Source of the DNA: Haloarcula vallismortis ATCC 29715
GTDB lineage: Archaea; Halobacteriota; Halobacteria; Halobacteriales; Haloarculaceae
Direction of reading: 5' to 3'
DNA: 64,000 nt
Assembly (NCBI RefSeq): GCF_000337775.1
Contig: NZ_AOLQ01000015.1
Coordinates: 47,706 to 111,705, forward strand
Shown: one piece after another, positions 47,141-56,051 of the stretch
Layout of the letters: every line of letters begins with the position of its first letter
Numbering within the stretch: position 1 is the stretch's first letter
The notes under the pieces: generated by a model
Told to the model about the DNA's origin: nothing
What the model saw: the letters and a program-made list of their open reading frames with translations, nothing else
The model's database searches: none
Position numbers and translations under genes: made by a program

Positions 47141-47706
47141 GTCTCTGTAGCCGCTACGCCGTTAAAAGACTTGTGTACAGTTCGCACAAATGCACGCAAA
47201 AGCTGCTAGCGAACGGGTGGTTGAGCGACCGTTCATGCAGGCGAGACGACCTTCACCGTCCAGGTCGTCTCACCTGCTGTGGCTGTAGCGCCAGTCTCAT
47301 TTCCCACCACCGACACACTCGTTGCTGCTCACTCAGCCATTCTGTCGTCATCGTGGTTGGGGGTGGTAGAGTCACAACCTGACCGAATCTCTGCTGCCGT
47401 CGCTTCTGTGATATTATTGCTCAATTTTCACAGTTCTCATTTCTGCTGAGAGAGTTAGCTCGGGGTTCCAAGAACGGACCCCGTTCAGTCGCCGGTCACC
47501 ACTCTCCCACGGCGAAGTTTTCTTGCTAGTTTATACCCGCATCGCTCCTGTAGGGCTGGGGAATATCTATATTCTGCTCACGGAGTACAGCCACATCCTC
47601 GACGCGTGGCGAGCTCTCTATTCGATCCGATATTTGTGAGAACAGGCCACGCTACTGGCAGTGCATCCGAAGAGACTTTGCTCTGTAGGCACAATACAAT
47701 ACACGA
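47141..47706. other. Intergenic between TrmB-like and DUF302 genes
   Basis: About 570 bases with no supported gene. The main feature is a strong hairpin at 47237-47277. The TTGTG-repeat-poor, pyrimidine-rich stretch 47270-47440 shows nothing else. Confidence 0.45.
47237..47277. repeat. Strong 16-bp stem inverted repeat
   Basis: The arms GCAGGCGAGACGACCT and AGGTCGTCTCACCTGC pair at 15 of 16 positions (one C-A mismatch) around a nine-base loop. It lies about 105 bases upstream of the TrmB-like gene start and far from the DUF302 start. It could be a regulator operator, a structured RNA or a minimal mobile-element remnant. Confidence 0.6.
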
Positions 47707-48147
47707 ATGACACTCCCAATCGACCCGAGTCAGATCGACCCTGAAGACATCGGTGAACAACAGGCGACGCTCGAAATGAGCCACGAGGACGCAATCGAAC
47801 ACGTCCGGGACGTGTTCACCGACGCCGGATTCGGTGTCCCCGTGGAGTTTTCGCCTTCCGACATGCTCAACGAGAAGATCGACGCGGGGCGAGACCCCTA
47901 CTACGTGCTGGGAGCTTGCAACCCCGAAGTCGCCGACCGCGCCCTCGACGCGACGGACAACAAACTCGGCGCACTCATGGCCTGTAACGTCGTTATCTGG
48001 GAGGAAGAGCCCGGGACACAGCGCGTCTATCACGTTTCGATTATGCGCATCGCTCGCCTCGTCGGGATGGCTCCCGACGACGAGGAGATGGCAGACATTG
48101 TCGCCGACACCGGTGAAATCGTCGACGAGGCATTCGAGAACCTCTAA
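47707..48147 (+). CDS. DUF302 domain protein
   Basis: The protein has 146 residues. Typical DUF302 order: SHEDAIEHVRDVFTDAGFGV (early helix), FSPSDMLNEKIDAGRDPYYV, GACNPEVADRALDATDNKLG and LMACNVVIWEEE. The family is of unknown function, often found near sulfur or metal stress genes. Two bases separate its stop from the methyltransferase start, so the pair is an operon. Confidence 0.87.
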   Translation: MTLPIDPSQIDPEDIGEQQATLEMSHEDAIEHVRDVFTDAGFGVPVEFSPSDMLNEKIDAGRDPYYVLGACNPEVADRALDATDNKLGALMACNVVIWEEEPGTQRVYHVSIMRIARLVGMAPDDEEMADIVADTGEIVDEAFENL

Positions 48148-48148
48148 C

Positions 48149-48709
48149 ATGGGGTATCACACGTTTGACGCCGGCCGGGCCGACAAGCTCGAAGACGCAC
48201 AGCAGCGGTATCGTTTCCTCTCCGCAGAAGAGCTCCGCTGGGCGTTGTCGGCCGACAGCGACGAGACGGTCGTAGACTTCGGGAGTGGGACCGGCTTCTA
48301 CACCGACGATGTTGCACCGGCCGTCGACCACGTGTACGCCGTCGATATTCAGGACGCGATGCACGACTACTACCGAGAGAAAGGCGTCCCTGATAACGTC
48401 GACCTCGTCACGAGTGGGGTCGATGACCTCCCGTTCGATACCAGCAGCCTCGACGCGGCGTTCTCGACGATGACGTACCACGAGTTCGCCAGCGACGGGG
48501 CGCTTCGCGAAGTCGGACGGGTGCTCAAGCCGGGCGGGACGTTCGCTATTGCCGATTGGTCCGCCTCCGGAAGTGGTACCAACGGCCCGCCTGTCGATGA
48601 ACGGTTTTCAGCCGACGAAGCGACGGATGCACTCCGCAAGCACGGGTTCACGGTTGAGTTCGAGGCAGTGCGGCCGGAGACATTTCTGCTCGTTGTGAGT
48701 GCCGAATAA
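48149..48709 (+). CDS. Class I SAM-dependent methyltransferase
   Basis: The protein has 186 residues from ATG 48149; the frame is open further upstream only because it overlaps the DUF302 gene. Motif I VVDFGSGTGFYTDDV (about 40-54), motif II VDIQDAMHDYY, motif III DLPFDTSSLDAAFSTMTYHE and LKPGGTFAIADWS are complete. The substrate is unknown; similar small enzymes in bacteria and archaea methylate metals, quinone-like or thiol compounds. Coupling to DUF302 suggests a shared detoxification role, by inference. Confidence 0.9.
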   Translation: MGYHTFDAGRADKLEDAQQRYRFLSAEELRWALSADSDETVVDFGSGTGFYTDDVAPAVDHVYAVDIQDAMHDYYREKGVPDNVDLVTSGVDDLPFDTSSLDAAFSTMTYHEFASDGALREVGRVLKPGGTFAIADWSASGSGTNGPPVDERFSADEATDALRKHGFTVEFEAVRPETFLLVVSAE

Positions 48710-48811
48710 CGGGTCAGCACTGACCACCGGACACGCCCGGTTTCGCCTTTCCCTCAATAGTCGGTCCGGGAGCAGCACTGACCGTCCTGTTGTACTCGAA
48801 TTTCTCGGGTG

Positions 48812-49501
48812 TTAACTGGCGAACAGCCGCCGCTCTGCGCGTTCGTGTTCGGCGGCGAGTACGTCTACCAGCGGAGCGAACGGCGTCATCTCGTCCAGTT
48901 CTCGGTCTGCGCTCTCTTCGACTGCGGTCGTCATCACGGGCCGCAGGTCAGCCAGAATCCGCTGGGCGTCCGTGTGGCCGAGCGAGAGGAGTCGCTGTGC
49001 CGCGCCCAGCAACCCAGTCACGAACCCGTGACAGCAAAGCAGGCAGGCCTCGCGGACGGGGACGTCGGCCAGTCCGGTCGCAACGCCGAGGACGACGGCG
49101 TAGTTCCCGGGTGCGTCGTTGGCGTCGACACGCTCGGCATAGCGGTCCAGCAGTGCCTCGTCACGCAGTTCTGTCTGGAGTGAGAGCAGTCGGTCGCCGG
49201 ACTGCTGGGCGCTCTCGCGGAACTCCGCGGCCAGCGTCACAGCCGAGAGCCGCCGGTCGGCCCGGCAGATGGCGTCGAAATCCCCGTCGATAGCGGCGGC
49301 GTGTGCGGCCCGGAGCGCGACGAGTTCGGCGGGGCCGACCTGCTGGCGGAGGTATGTCGACAGGAGTGCTTCGAGGTCCGCTGGGTCTTCGACCCGGTCG
49401 TCCTGAATGAACTGCTCCAGTCCGTACGAAACCGTGTAGGTCCCGACCGGGAGAAACGAATCGGCGAGTCGGAACGATTCCAGCGTCGCGGCGTCGGTCA
49501 T
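48812..49501 (-). CDS. ureF: Urease accessory protein UreF
   Basis: The protein has 229 residues, all helical. Family features are SFRLADSFLPVGTYTVSYGL (about 9-28), DLEALLSTYLRQQVGPAELV and the C-terminal GHTDAQRILADLRPVM. UreF joins UreD and UreG on apo-urease to load Ni2+ and CO2. It is the last gene of the ureBCAGDEF operon; its start overlaps the ureE stop by ATGA. Confidence 0.92.
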   Translation of the reverse strand: MTDAATLESFRLADSFLPVGTYTVSYGLEQFIQDDRVEDPADLEALLSTYLRQQVGPAELVALRAAHAAAIDGDFDAICRADRRLSAVTLAAEFRESAQQSGDRLLSLQTELRDEALLDRYAERVDANDAPGNYAVVLGVATGLADVPVREACLLCCHGFVTGLLGAAQRLLSLGHTDAQRILADLRPVMTTAVEESADRELDEMTPFAPLVDVLAAEHERAERRLFAS

Positions 49502-50079
49502 TGCTCGCCTCCGTCGATAGTACGGACGCCGTGGTCGTGGGCGTGGCCACCGCCGCTGTGACTGTGGCCGCTACCGTCGTGGTCTGTCCCGTCACCGTGG
49601 GTGTGGTCGACCCCGCCGTCGTCGAATGTCGTCGGTGGCACGTCCTCGTACCGCATCGGCACGTCTGCGGGGAGCAGTTCGGTGACCGTCGTCTCCATCC
49701 GTTCTTTCGAGTCGGTCACGGGGAACAGCGCTTCTCGCTCGCGGACCGCGAGGTTCCAGTGTCTGTTCCCGACTGCGTGACCGAGTTCCAGCGCCGCGGT
49801 CGGTGACACATCGCTGTCCGCGAAATCGAGCACGAGGGCCTCGATAGCGGCGAGTTCGACGACGATGCGGGTCCCGTCCTCAGTCTCCAGCACGTCGCCG
49901 TCCGCGAGGTCGCGGGCGACCACGATACCGAGGTCTCTGCCGTCTGTCGCTTCAGTCCGGACCCGGGAGCGACGGCGTTCGGTGTCCGAGAGGACGACAG
50001 TGGCGCAGTCTGACGCGTCGAGACTCTCGGCGACAGAGTCGTCATCACGGTGGCCGAGGTAGGTGTCTGCGACCAGCAT
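49498..50079 (-). CDS. ureE: Urease nickel metallochaperone UreE
   Basis: The protein has 193 residues: an N-terminal peptide-binding domain, then the Ni-binding domain with LGHAVGNRHWNLAVREREAL (about 98-117, conserved GNRH). The C-terminal 45 residues are His/Asp/Gly-rich (VDHTHGDGTDHDGSGHSHSG and more, about ten histidines), a nickel-storage tail. It hands Ni2+ to UreG. Overlaps: one base with ureD, four with ureF. Confidence 0.92.
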   Translation of the reverse strand: MLVADTYLGHRDDDSVAESLDASDCATVVLSDTERRRSRVRTEATDGRDLGIVVARDLADGDVLETEDGTRIVVELAAIEALVLDFADSDVSPTAALELGHAVGNRHWNLAVREREALFPVTDSKERMETTVTELLPADVPMRYEDVPPTTFDDGGVDHTHGDGTDHDGSGHSHSGGGHAHDHGVRTIDGGEQ

Positions 50080-50978
50080 CAGTACTTCCTCCCGGACGGC
50101 GCGGGTACGTCTAGCAACTCCTGTCTGGAGTGGTCCCAGGCCGCGTGGAGTGTCGCCTGCACGGTCTCGGCCCGGTCGCCCAGAGCACGAACCGCAACGC
50201 CAGCGCCGTTCGGTAAGGCTGTCGCGCCGGCCCGGGCCTCGCCGTCGGTGACGACCTCGTGGAGCGCGTCGCTCAGTTCGGTCTCGTCGCAGTCGGGCGC
50301 GAGGACGAACGCCGTCCCGTAGACGGTGAACTCGCCGAGCACGCCGGGCGCTGTGGGGTCCCCGTCTTCCGGCGTCAGATGCGTCGCGTCCTCGAACAGG
50401 AGGCCGTCGGGCCCGGTTCCACGCACGCGGGAGAGGTACCGCTCGAACTCGAAGCGCTCGCCCCGAGCGAGCCGTCCGGGGACAACCACGTCGCTGACCA
50501 CAGCAGTCGCGCCGGGGGCCAAGTCGACCGTGAGCTCCTGCAGGTACCTGGAATCGGCGTGGAGAATCGTCGGCTCGGGCACGTAATCCAGATGGCCGCC
50601 AGCACCGACGCTGAGGGTCGTGTTGGCGGCGGCGTAGTTACACGTCATCGACTGGACCTTCGTCGAGCTCTGGGTCGAGACGTGTGCGATGGCCTCGTCC
50701 CCGACCGTTATCGCCACGTCGTGGCGGTCGCCCTGGGCGACGCCGCCGGTCGGTGACTGGATGAAAACTGTGTCGGCGTCGGGATGGGGGTCGTGACCAA
50801 GCGTCCCCGAGATGTGGAAGGGGACCGTGGCGTAGTCATGAACCAGGGTCGTTCCCTCAGCTGTCCGCTCGAATGTCAGTTCGAGCACGCCGTCTTTCCC
50901 CGGCGACCCCACGGCGGCCTGTGGCACGGCCTCGGTTGCATACCCCTCGAACGCGGGATGGGGCGCGTCGGCGGCCAT
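50079..50978 (-). CDS. ureD: Urease accessory protein UreD
   Basis: The protein has 299 residues, a beta-rich scaffold. Recognisable parts are FIQSPTGGVAQGDRHDVAIT (about 88-107), HVSTQSSTKVQSM, LDYVPEPTILHADSRY and VVVPGRLARGERFEFERYLS. It recruits UreF and UreG to apo-urease and forms a Ni2+ channel. Start ATG 50978 overlaps the ureG stop by one base (TGATG). Confidence 0.92.
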   Translation of the reverse strand: MAADAPHPAFEGYATEAVPQAAVGSPGKDGVLELTFERTAEGTTLVHDYATVPFHISGTLGHDPHPDADTVFIQSPTGGVAQGDRHDVAITVGDEAIAHVSTQSSTKVQSMTCNYAAANTTLSVGAGGHLDYVPEPTILHADSRYLQELTVDLAPGATAVVSDVVVPGRLARGERFEFERYLSRVRGTGPDGLLFEDATHLTPEDGDPTAPGVLGEFTVYGTAFVLAPDCDETELSDALHEVVTDGEARAGATALPNGAGVAVRALGDRAETVQATLHAAWDHSRQELLDVPAPSGRKY

Positions 50979-51601
50979 CAGGCGAACAGCACCCCTTCGC
51001 GGACGTGTGACAGCACCTCGTCAACGTTCGTCTCGTCTTTGCAGTTGGTAAATACAACTGGGCCGTCCCGGACCTCGTCGGCGTCCCGCGCCATCACGTC
51101 GAGGTCGACGCCGACGTGGGGCGCGAGGTCCGTCTTGTTGATGACGAGCAGGTCACAGTCGACGACGCCGGGGCCGCGCTTGCGGGGGATATCCTCGCCC
51201 TCAGCGACCGAGATGACGTACAGCGAGTAATCGGCGAGTTCGGGGTTGAACGTCGCCGCGAGGTTGTCGCCGCCGCTCTCGACTAACACGAGATCCAGTT
51301 CCGGGTGCTCGGCGAGGAACGAATCGATCTGCTGGAGATTCATCGACGGGTCCTCGCGGATGCCCGTGTGCGGACACGCACCGGTTTCGACGCCGGCCAC
51401 GAGGTCCTCGGGGACGACGCCGGCGAACCGTTCACGGAGTACGTCGGCGTCCTCCTGGGTGAGGATATCGTTGGCGATGACGCCCACGTCCAGGCCCTGC
51501 TCGCGCAGTTCGGGGACGAGCGCGGTCAGTAGTGAGGTCTTCCCGGAGCCGACCGGGCCACCGATGCCGACCGTCGCCACGTCGCGGTGTGTCAGGCTCA
51601 T
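50978..51601 (-). CDS. ureG: Urease accessory GTPase UreG
   Basis: The protein has 207 residues, a SIMIBI GTPase. P-loop [16 protein letters not shown] (about 14-29), [13 protein letters not shown], the Ni-binding Cys-Pro-His ([16 protein letters not shown], about 70-85), [14 protein letters not shown] and [11 protein letters not shown] are intact. GTP-driven dimerisation delivers Ni2+ to the active site. Its start overlaps the ureA stop by ATGA. Confidence 0.95.
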   Translation of the reverse strand: MSLTHRDVATVGIGGPVGSGKTSLLTALVPELREQGLDVGVIANDILTQEDADVLRERFAGVVPEDLVAGVETGACPHTGIREDPSMNLQQIDSFLAEHPELDLVLVESGGDNLAATFNPELADYSLYVISVAEGEDIPRKRGPGVVDCDLLVINKTDLAPHVGVDLDVMARDADEVRDGPVVFTNCKDETNVDEVLSHVREGVLFA

Positions 51602-51993
51602 TCGTCTGTCTCCGGTTGTTCGTCGCCGCCGTCAGTCGTCGCTTCAGTTGCCTCCTCGCTCTCGTCATCGTCAGCGCTTCCGACGCTATCGGAGCGGATC
51701 GGGTCGTGGACCGTGACGAGTTTCGTTCCGTCAGGGAACACCGGTTCGACCTGGATCATATCTATCATCTCCGGGACGCCGTCCATCACGTCCTCGCGGC
51801 CGAGCAGTTTCGACGCGCCGGACCGGATTTCGGCGACGGACTGGCCGTCCCGGCCCCGCTCGATACACCAGTCGCTGATGTAGGCGACGGCTTCGGGGTG
51901 GTTCAGCGGGACGCCGCGTTCCTTGCGGCGTCGCGCGACTTCTGCGGCAGTAAAGACTGTGAGTCGCTCCTGTTCTTTGGCTGTGAGTTTCAT
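51598..51993 (-). CDS. ureA: Urease gamma subunit with acidic C-terminal tail
   Basis: The protein has 131 residues. The first ~100 match UreA ([60 protein letters not shown]). The last ~30 are almost only Asp, Glu, Ser and Thr, an extension missing from bacterial UreA, probably a halophilic solubility tail. The gene comes after ureC, an order specific to haloarchaeal clusters. Overlaps: four bases with ureC and four with ureG. Confidence 0.94.
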   Translation of the reverse strand: MKLTAKEQERLTVFTAAEVARRRKERGVPLNHPEAVAYISDWCIERGRDGQSVAEIRSGASKLLGREDVMDGVPEMIDMIQVEPVFPDGTKLVTVHDPIRSDSVGSADDDESEEATEATTDGGDEQPETDE

Positions 51994-53696
51994 AGCAGGT
52001 ACCGCTGTGCGAGTGGGAGTTCTGAAGACGGTTCGCAGGTGACGTGGTCGCCGTCGACCCGGACCTCGAACGTCTCCGGGTCGACCTCGATGTCGTCGGG
52101 GCAGTAGCTGTTGTACACCATGTCGTCCTTACCGGGTGTGCGTGCGCCCTCTATCGGGACGACGCGGGAGTCAAGCCCGTACTCCTCGCCGACTCCGGCC
52201 TCGGCGGCCGCCGGGGAGACGAACGAAAGCGAGAGGGCGTGTTTGGCCTTGCCGACCGCGCCGGCCCGTTCGCGCTGGAGAATCGGCTCGCAGGTCATCA
52301 GCGAACCGTTCGCTTCGCCCATCTCGGAGTGGACCGGGAAGCCGCCCTTGAACGTCATCGCCGGCTTGACGCCGAAGAACGCGGGATCCCAGAGGCAGAT
52401 ATCGGCGAGCTTTCCGGGTTCGAGCGTCCCGACGTACTCCTCGATGCCCGCCGAGATAGCCGGGTTGATGGTGTACTTCGCGACGTAGCGCTTGATGCGG
52501 TGGTTGTCCGCGCCGGTCCCCTCGTCCTCGGGGAGCGGGCCGCGCTGGGACTTCATCTTCGAGGCCGTCTGCCACGTCCGGGGGATGACTTCGGCCATCC
52601 GGCCCATCGCCTGGGAGTCGGAGGTCATCATCGAGATCGCGCCCATGTCGTGAAGCACGTCCTCTGCGGCGATGGTCTCCGCGCGAACCCGGGACTCGGC
52701 GAAGGCCACGTCCTCGGGCACGTCTGGGTTGAGGTGGTGACACACCATCACCATATCCAGGTGCTCGTCGAACGTGTTGTCGGTGTAGGGCATCGAGGGG
52801 TTCGTCGACGACGGCAGCATATTCGGCTCGCCGACCATCTCCATGATGTCCGGGGCGTGACCGCCGCCAGCACCCTCGATGTGGAACAGGTGCATGGTCC
52901 GGCCGTCGACAGCACCGAAGGTGTTCTCGACGAAGCCGGCCTCGTTCAGCGTGTCCGTGTGCATACACACTTGCACGTCCTCGTCTTCGGCGACTTCGAG
53001 ACAGGTGTCGATCGTCTCGGGTGTCGACCCCCAGTCCTCGTGGAGTTTCAGCCCGCAGGCACCGGCTTCGACCTGCTCGCGGAGCGGGCCGGGGTCGGAG
53101 GCGTTGCCCTTCCCGTAGAAACCGACGTTGACCGGCCATTCCTCGGCTGCCTGCAGGAAGCGCTTGATGTTCTCCGGGCCGGTCGTGGTCGTCGTCGCGC
53201 CGCCGCCGTACCCGCCGCCGAGCATCGTTGTGATGCCGCCAGAAAGCGCGTGTTCGTGGAGCTGTGCGGAGTTGAAGTGGATGTGTATGTCGAGGCCGCC
53301 GGCGGTCGCAATCTTCCCCTCGGCTGGGTAGACGTCCGTCGACGGACCGACGACCATGTCGACACCATCCATTGTGTCGGGGTTTCCGGCCTTCCCGATG
53401 CCGGCGATCTCACCGTTCCGAATCCCGATGTCGGCCGCGACGATACCGAGTATCGGGTCGATAATCGTCGCGTTCGTCAGCACCCAGTCGAGTGCGCCCT
53501 CCGCCTGTGTGACGCCGGGGGCCATTCCCAGCCCGTCGCGGAGCGTCTTCCCGCCGCCGAAGACGGCCTCGTCGCCGTGTGTGCGGAGGTCTTCCTCGAC
53601 TTCGGCCAGCAGTTCCGTGTCGCCCAGCCGGACCTTGTCGCCTGTCGTTGGCCCGTACAACTCGGCGTAGTTCTCGCGGTCGATGTCGCGTGTCAT
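51990..53696 (-). CDS. ureC: Urease alpha (catalytic) subunit
   Basis: The protein has 568 residues, normal UreC length. The Ni ligand pair is in [13 protein letters not shown] (about 132-142), the carbamylated Lys is in [16 protein letters not shown] (about 217), and the flap/active-site histidine segment [20 protein letters not shown] is intact. Further Ni ligands ([28 protein letters not shown]) are present. It hydrolyses urea to ammonia and CO2 in the cytoplasm. It overlaps ureB and ureA by four bases each. Confidence 0.97.
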   Translation of the reverse strand: MTRDIDRENYAELYGPTTGDKVRLGDTELLAEVEEDLRTHGDEAVFGGGKTLRDGLGMAPGVTQAEGALDWVLTNATIIDPILGIVAADIGIRNGEIAGIGKAGNPDTMDGVDMVVGPSTDVYPAEGKIATAGGLDIHIHFNSAQLHEHALSGGITTMLGGGYGGGATTTTTGPENIKRFLQAAEEWPVNVGFYGKGNASDPGPLREQVEAGACGLKLHEDWGSTPETIDTCLEVAEDEDVQVCMHTDTLNEAGFVENTFGAVDGRTMHLFHIEGAGGGHAPDIMEMVGEPNMLPSSTNPSMPYTDNTFDEHLDMVMVCHHLNPDVPEDVAFAESRVRAETIAAEDVLHDMGAISMMTSDSQAMGRMAEVIPRTWQTASKMKSQRGPLPEDEGTGADNHRIKRYVAKYTINPAISAGIEEYVGTLEPGKLADICLWDPAFFGVKPAMTFKGGFPVHSEMGEANGSLMTCEPILQRERAGAVGKAKHALSLSFVSPAAAEAGVGEEYGLDSRVVPIEGARTPGKDDMVYNSYCPDDIEVDPETFEVRVDGDHVTCEPSSELPLAQRYLL

Positions 53697-54109
53697 TGGT
53701 CCGCCTCCGCGTTACCGCCGTCCGTCGCCGTCTCGCCGGTGTCTCTGAACCCGGCCGCACGCATGCGCTCAACGGCGTTGCTCGTATCGCCGTCGACGCT
53801 CCCGTTGACCAGTCCGTTCATCCCGTGGGCGCGGCGCTTCCCGCCGATTTCCACGAGCTCGACCGTCTGCTCGTCGCCGGGTTCGAACCGGACAGCCGTG
53901 CCAGCGGGGATGTTCAGCCGCATCCCCATGGCTGCCTCGCGGTCGAACTCCAAGGCCGCGTTGGCCTCGAAGAAATGGAAGTGCGACCCGACCTGTGAGG
54001 GCCTGTCGCCGGTGTTACCAACCGTCACTTCCGTCGTCTCCCGTCTTTCGTTCAGCGTCACGGTCCCCTCGCCCGGGATGACTTCGCCGGGCACGAGTCC
54101 GTCGCTCAT
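53693..54109 (-). CDS. ureB: Urease beta subunit
   Basis: The protein has 138 residues. Family features: [20 protein letters not shown] (about 5-24), [20 protein letters not shown] and [21 protein letters not shown] ~25-residue acidic tail follows. It is the first gene of the operon, with its promoter in the 630-base region shared with urtA. It assembles with UreA and UreC. Confidence 0.95.
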   Translation of the reverse strand: MSDGLVPGEVIPGEGTVTLNERRETTEVTVGNTGDRPSQVGSHFHFFEANAALEFDREAAMGMRLNIPAGTAVRFEPGDEQTVELVEIGGKRRAHGMNGLVNGSVDGDTSNAVERMRAAGFRDTGETATDGGNAEADQ

Positions 54110-54471
54110 CGTCCCACCGACCCAAGTATTTCTGACTGTTCGTCTATCATCTGCTCCTCTCTTTGAATACTCATACTAAAATGGTTGCTCTCTGCGCAAG
54201 TGACGCCTCTATATCGAGTACTGGATTAAATGCTAAAGTTCCGGACGTAAATGAAGGGCCCCGACTGCGGGATTGTCTTCCTCCGCGTGGGAAACGAGAC
54301 TCACGTCCAGTCCGGCCGCGGTCCCGGCGACCGACGGCCCGTCCGGCGCGGGCGAGAATTTGATGGCCGATTTGCGGGCTCAGTCCCCGGATTTGACTGA
54401 CAGCGGGCGGACAGGTCGCGCTGTCAGAAAAACGGCGCCGGTTCCCGGTTTTGTCGCATTGACCGCCGCTA

Positions 54472-54504
54472 CCGAAGAATTGCTGAAAAGTTCAAATTCT
54501 TCGG
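54472..54504. promoter_or_regulatory. Perfect 10-bp inverted repeat, ure/urt region
   Basis: CCGAAGAATT (54472-54481) and AATTCTTCGG (54495-54504) are exact reverse complements with a 13-base spacer. This is a good operator candidate about 80 bases upstream of the urt TATA-like box. The arms could also form a hairpin. Confidence 0.55.
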
Positions 54505-54556
54505 CCAGTACTAGTGGTTTCGGTGACTAATTGTCATATCCTTTGACGACCTTATA

Positions 54557-54575
54557 CTCCACAGTCTGTGTGGAG
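54557..54575. promoter_or_regulatory. Perfect 7-bp inverted repeat next to urt TATA box
   Basis: CTCCACA (54557-54563) and TGTGGAG (54569-54575) flank five bases. The repeat ends six bases before the TATA-like element, where the BRE lies in archaeal promoters. A protein bound here could block or aid TFB/TBP. Confidence 0.55.
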
Positions 54576-54580
54576 GACAA

Positions 54581-54590
54581 TATAATATAA
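54581..54590 (+). promoter_or_regulatory. TATA-like box of the urt operon
   Basis: TATAATATAA is the most TATA-like stretch in the region. With normal spacing a transcript would begin near 54610-54617, leaving a leader that includes the short ORF before urtA. Confidence 0.5.
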
Positions 54591-54643
54591 GAGTGGTAAA
54601 CCTTATTTTCCCCCTCCCGGACGGCAACATTGTGAGAGAAATC

Positions 54644-54745
54644 ATGGACGAACGTTCGGATATCATGGGTAAAGAACGAGAGATGACCAACGGAGATGTG
54701 GAAAACGGTGGCAATACCGAAGCGGAACTAGCGGTGGTAGCATGA
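54644..54745 (+). CDS. Short ORF (33 residues) overlapping urtA by ATGA
   Basis: ATG 54644 opens 33 codons (MDERSDIMGKEREMTNGDVE..., ending AELAVVA) that stop at TGA 54743-54745, overlapping the urtA ATG at 54742. An in-frame GTG at 54632 would add four residues. Every other gene pair in the urt and ure operons uses the same tight overlap style, which supports translation. The peptide is acidic with no known motif. It may be a leader peptide that couples urtA translation, a small protein, or chance. Confidence 0.42.
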   Translation: MDERSDIMGKEREMTNGDVENGGNTEAELAVVA

Positions 54746-56049
54746 ACCGGTCGTCCGTCAGCCGCCGACAGTTCCTCGGCGCGAGCGGGGCCGCACTCGT
54801 CGGCGGCCTCGCCGGCTGTTCCGCTGGCGAAGGCGGCACCTCGACGGACACCACGAGCAGCGCCGAAACCCTCAAAATCGGTGTTCTCGAGGACCAGTCC
54901 GGGAACTTCGCCCTCGTCGGCGACCCGAAAGCAAAGGCGTCGATGCTCGCAATTGAGGAGATAAACGCCAACGGTGGTATCGACGGCAAGCAGATCGAGA
55001 CGTTCCAGCGCGATCCCCAGTCGGACAACCAGCGGTATCAGGAGCTTACCCGCACGGCAATCAACGAGGAGAACGTCGACGCGCTGTGGGCCGGTTACTC
55101 TTCGGCAACTCGGGAGGCCATTCGGCCGATAATCGACCGCAACGAACAGCTGTATTTCTACACCACCCAGTACGAGGGCGGTGTCTGCGACGAATTCACC
55201 TTCGCGGTCGGTCCGACTGCCCGCCAGCAACTCGGCATCGTCCTCCCGTACCTGGTCGAAGAGTTCGGACCAGACATCTACACCATTGCGGCCGACTACA
55301 ACTTCGGACAGCTCTCGGCCGACTGGGTGAAGGTGCTGGCAAACGAGAACGACGCGAACGTCCTTGGCGAGGAGTTCATTCCGCTCAGCGAGTCCTCGTT
55401 CGGCTCGACCATCAACCGGATTCAGGAGGAAGACCCCGACTTCGTCATGTCGATGCTCGTGGGCGCAAACCACACGTCCTTCTACGAGCAGAAGGCCTCG
55501 GCAGGGCTCGACATCCCCATCGGCACCTCGACGGCGATGGCACAGGGGTACGAGCACCGCCGGCTCGACGGTCCGGCTATGGCTAACATCTACGCCGGCG
55601 TCAACTACATGGAGGAAGTTCCGACCGAGAGCAATACGGGCGACGGCGGTTTCGTCGACCGGTACTTCGAGATGTACCCCGACGCGCCCTACCTCAACGA
55701 GGAGGCCGAGACGAACTACTTCTCGACGTACATGTACAAGAAGGCCGTCGAGCAGGCCGGCACCACCGAACAGCCGGAAGTCATCGACGCCTTGGAGTCG
55801 GGGATCGAACTCGGCACGGAAGAGGCACCCGAAGCGCCCGAGGGCGAGACGATCCGTCTCGACGGCGCAACCCACCACGTCGACCACCACATGTGGATTA
55901 TGCGCGCCGACGAGGAGCACAACGTCGAAGCCGTCGAGAACCGCCAGATTCCCGAGACGTTCCTCTCGGAGACGGCCGGCTGTAACCTGCCCGAGAACCC
56001 GGAGCAGACCCAGTACACCCCGGTCGACTACTACGAGGAGGCCGAGTAG
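54742..56049 (+). CDS. urtA: Urea ABC transporter substrate-binding lipoprotein
   Basis: The protein has 435 residues. A Tat signal with lipobox (VSRRQFLGASGAALVGGLAG then Cys) anchors it outside the membrane. A Peripla_BP_5-type body follows (LKIGVLEDQSGNFALVGDPK, DALWAGYSSATREAIRPII, EFIPLSESSFGSTINRIQEE). UrtA matches in length and motifs, and the location divergent from urease decides for urea over branched amino acids or short-chain amides. It heads urtABCDE; two bases separate it from urtB. Confidence 0.92.
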   Translation: MNRSSVSRRQFLGASGAALVGGLAGCSAGEGGTSTDTTSSAETLKIGVLEDQSGNFALVGDPKAKASMLAIEEINANGGIDGKQIETFQRDPQSDNQRYQELTRTAINEENVDALWAGYSSATREAIRPIIDRNEQLYFYTTQYEGGVCDEFTFAVGPTARQQLGIVLPYLVEEFGPDIYTIAADYNFGQLSADWVKVLANENDANVLGEEFIPLSESSFGSTINRIQEEDPDFVMSMLVGANHTSFYEQKASAGLDIPIGTSTAMAQGYEHRRLDGPAMANIYAGVNYMEEVPTESNTGDGGFVDRYFEMYPDAPYLNEEAETNYFSTYMYKKAVEQAGTTEQPEVIDALESGIELGTEEAPEAPEGETIRLDGATHHVDHHMWIMRADEEHNVEAVENRQIPETFLSETAGCNLPENPEQTQYTPVDYYEEAE

Positions 56050-56051
56050 GG

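Larger units (their letters stand above)
54110..54741. promoter_or_regulatory. Divergent ureB/urtA control region
   Basis: About 630 bases between two divergent operons that serve the same substrate. It contains two perfect inverted repeats (54472-54504 and 54557-54575), a TATA-like stretch (54581-54590) and a short ORF read toward urtA. The ureB-proximal side (54110-54250) is AT-richer and includes TCTTTGAATACTCAT. Coordinated nitrogen or urea control is a natural inference. Confidence 0.65.
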
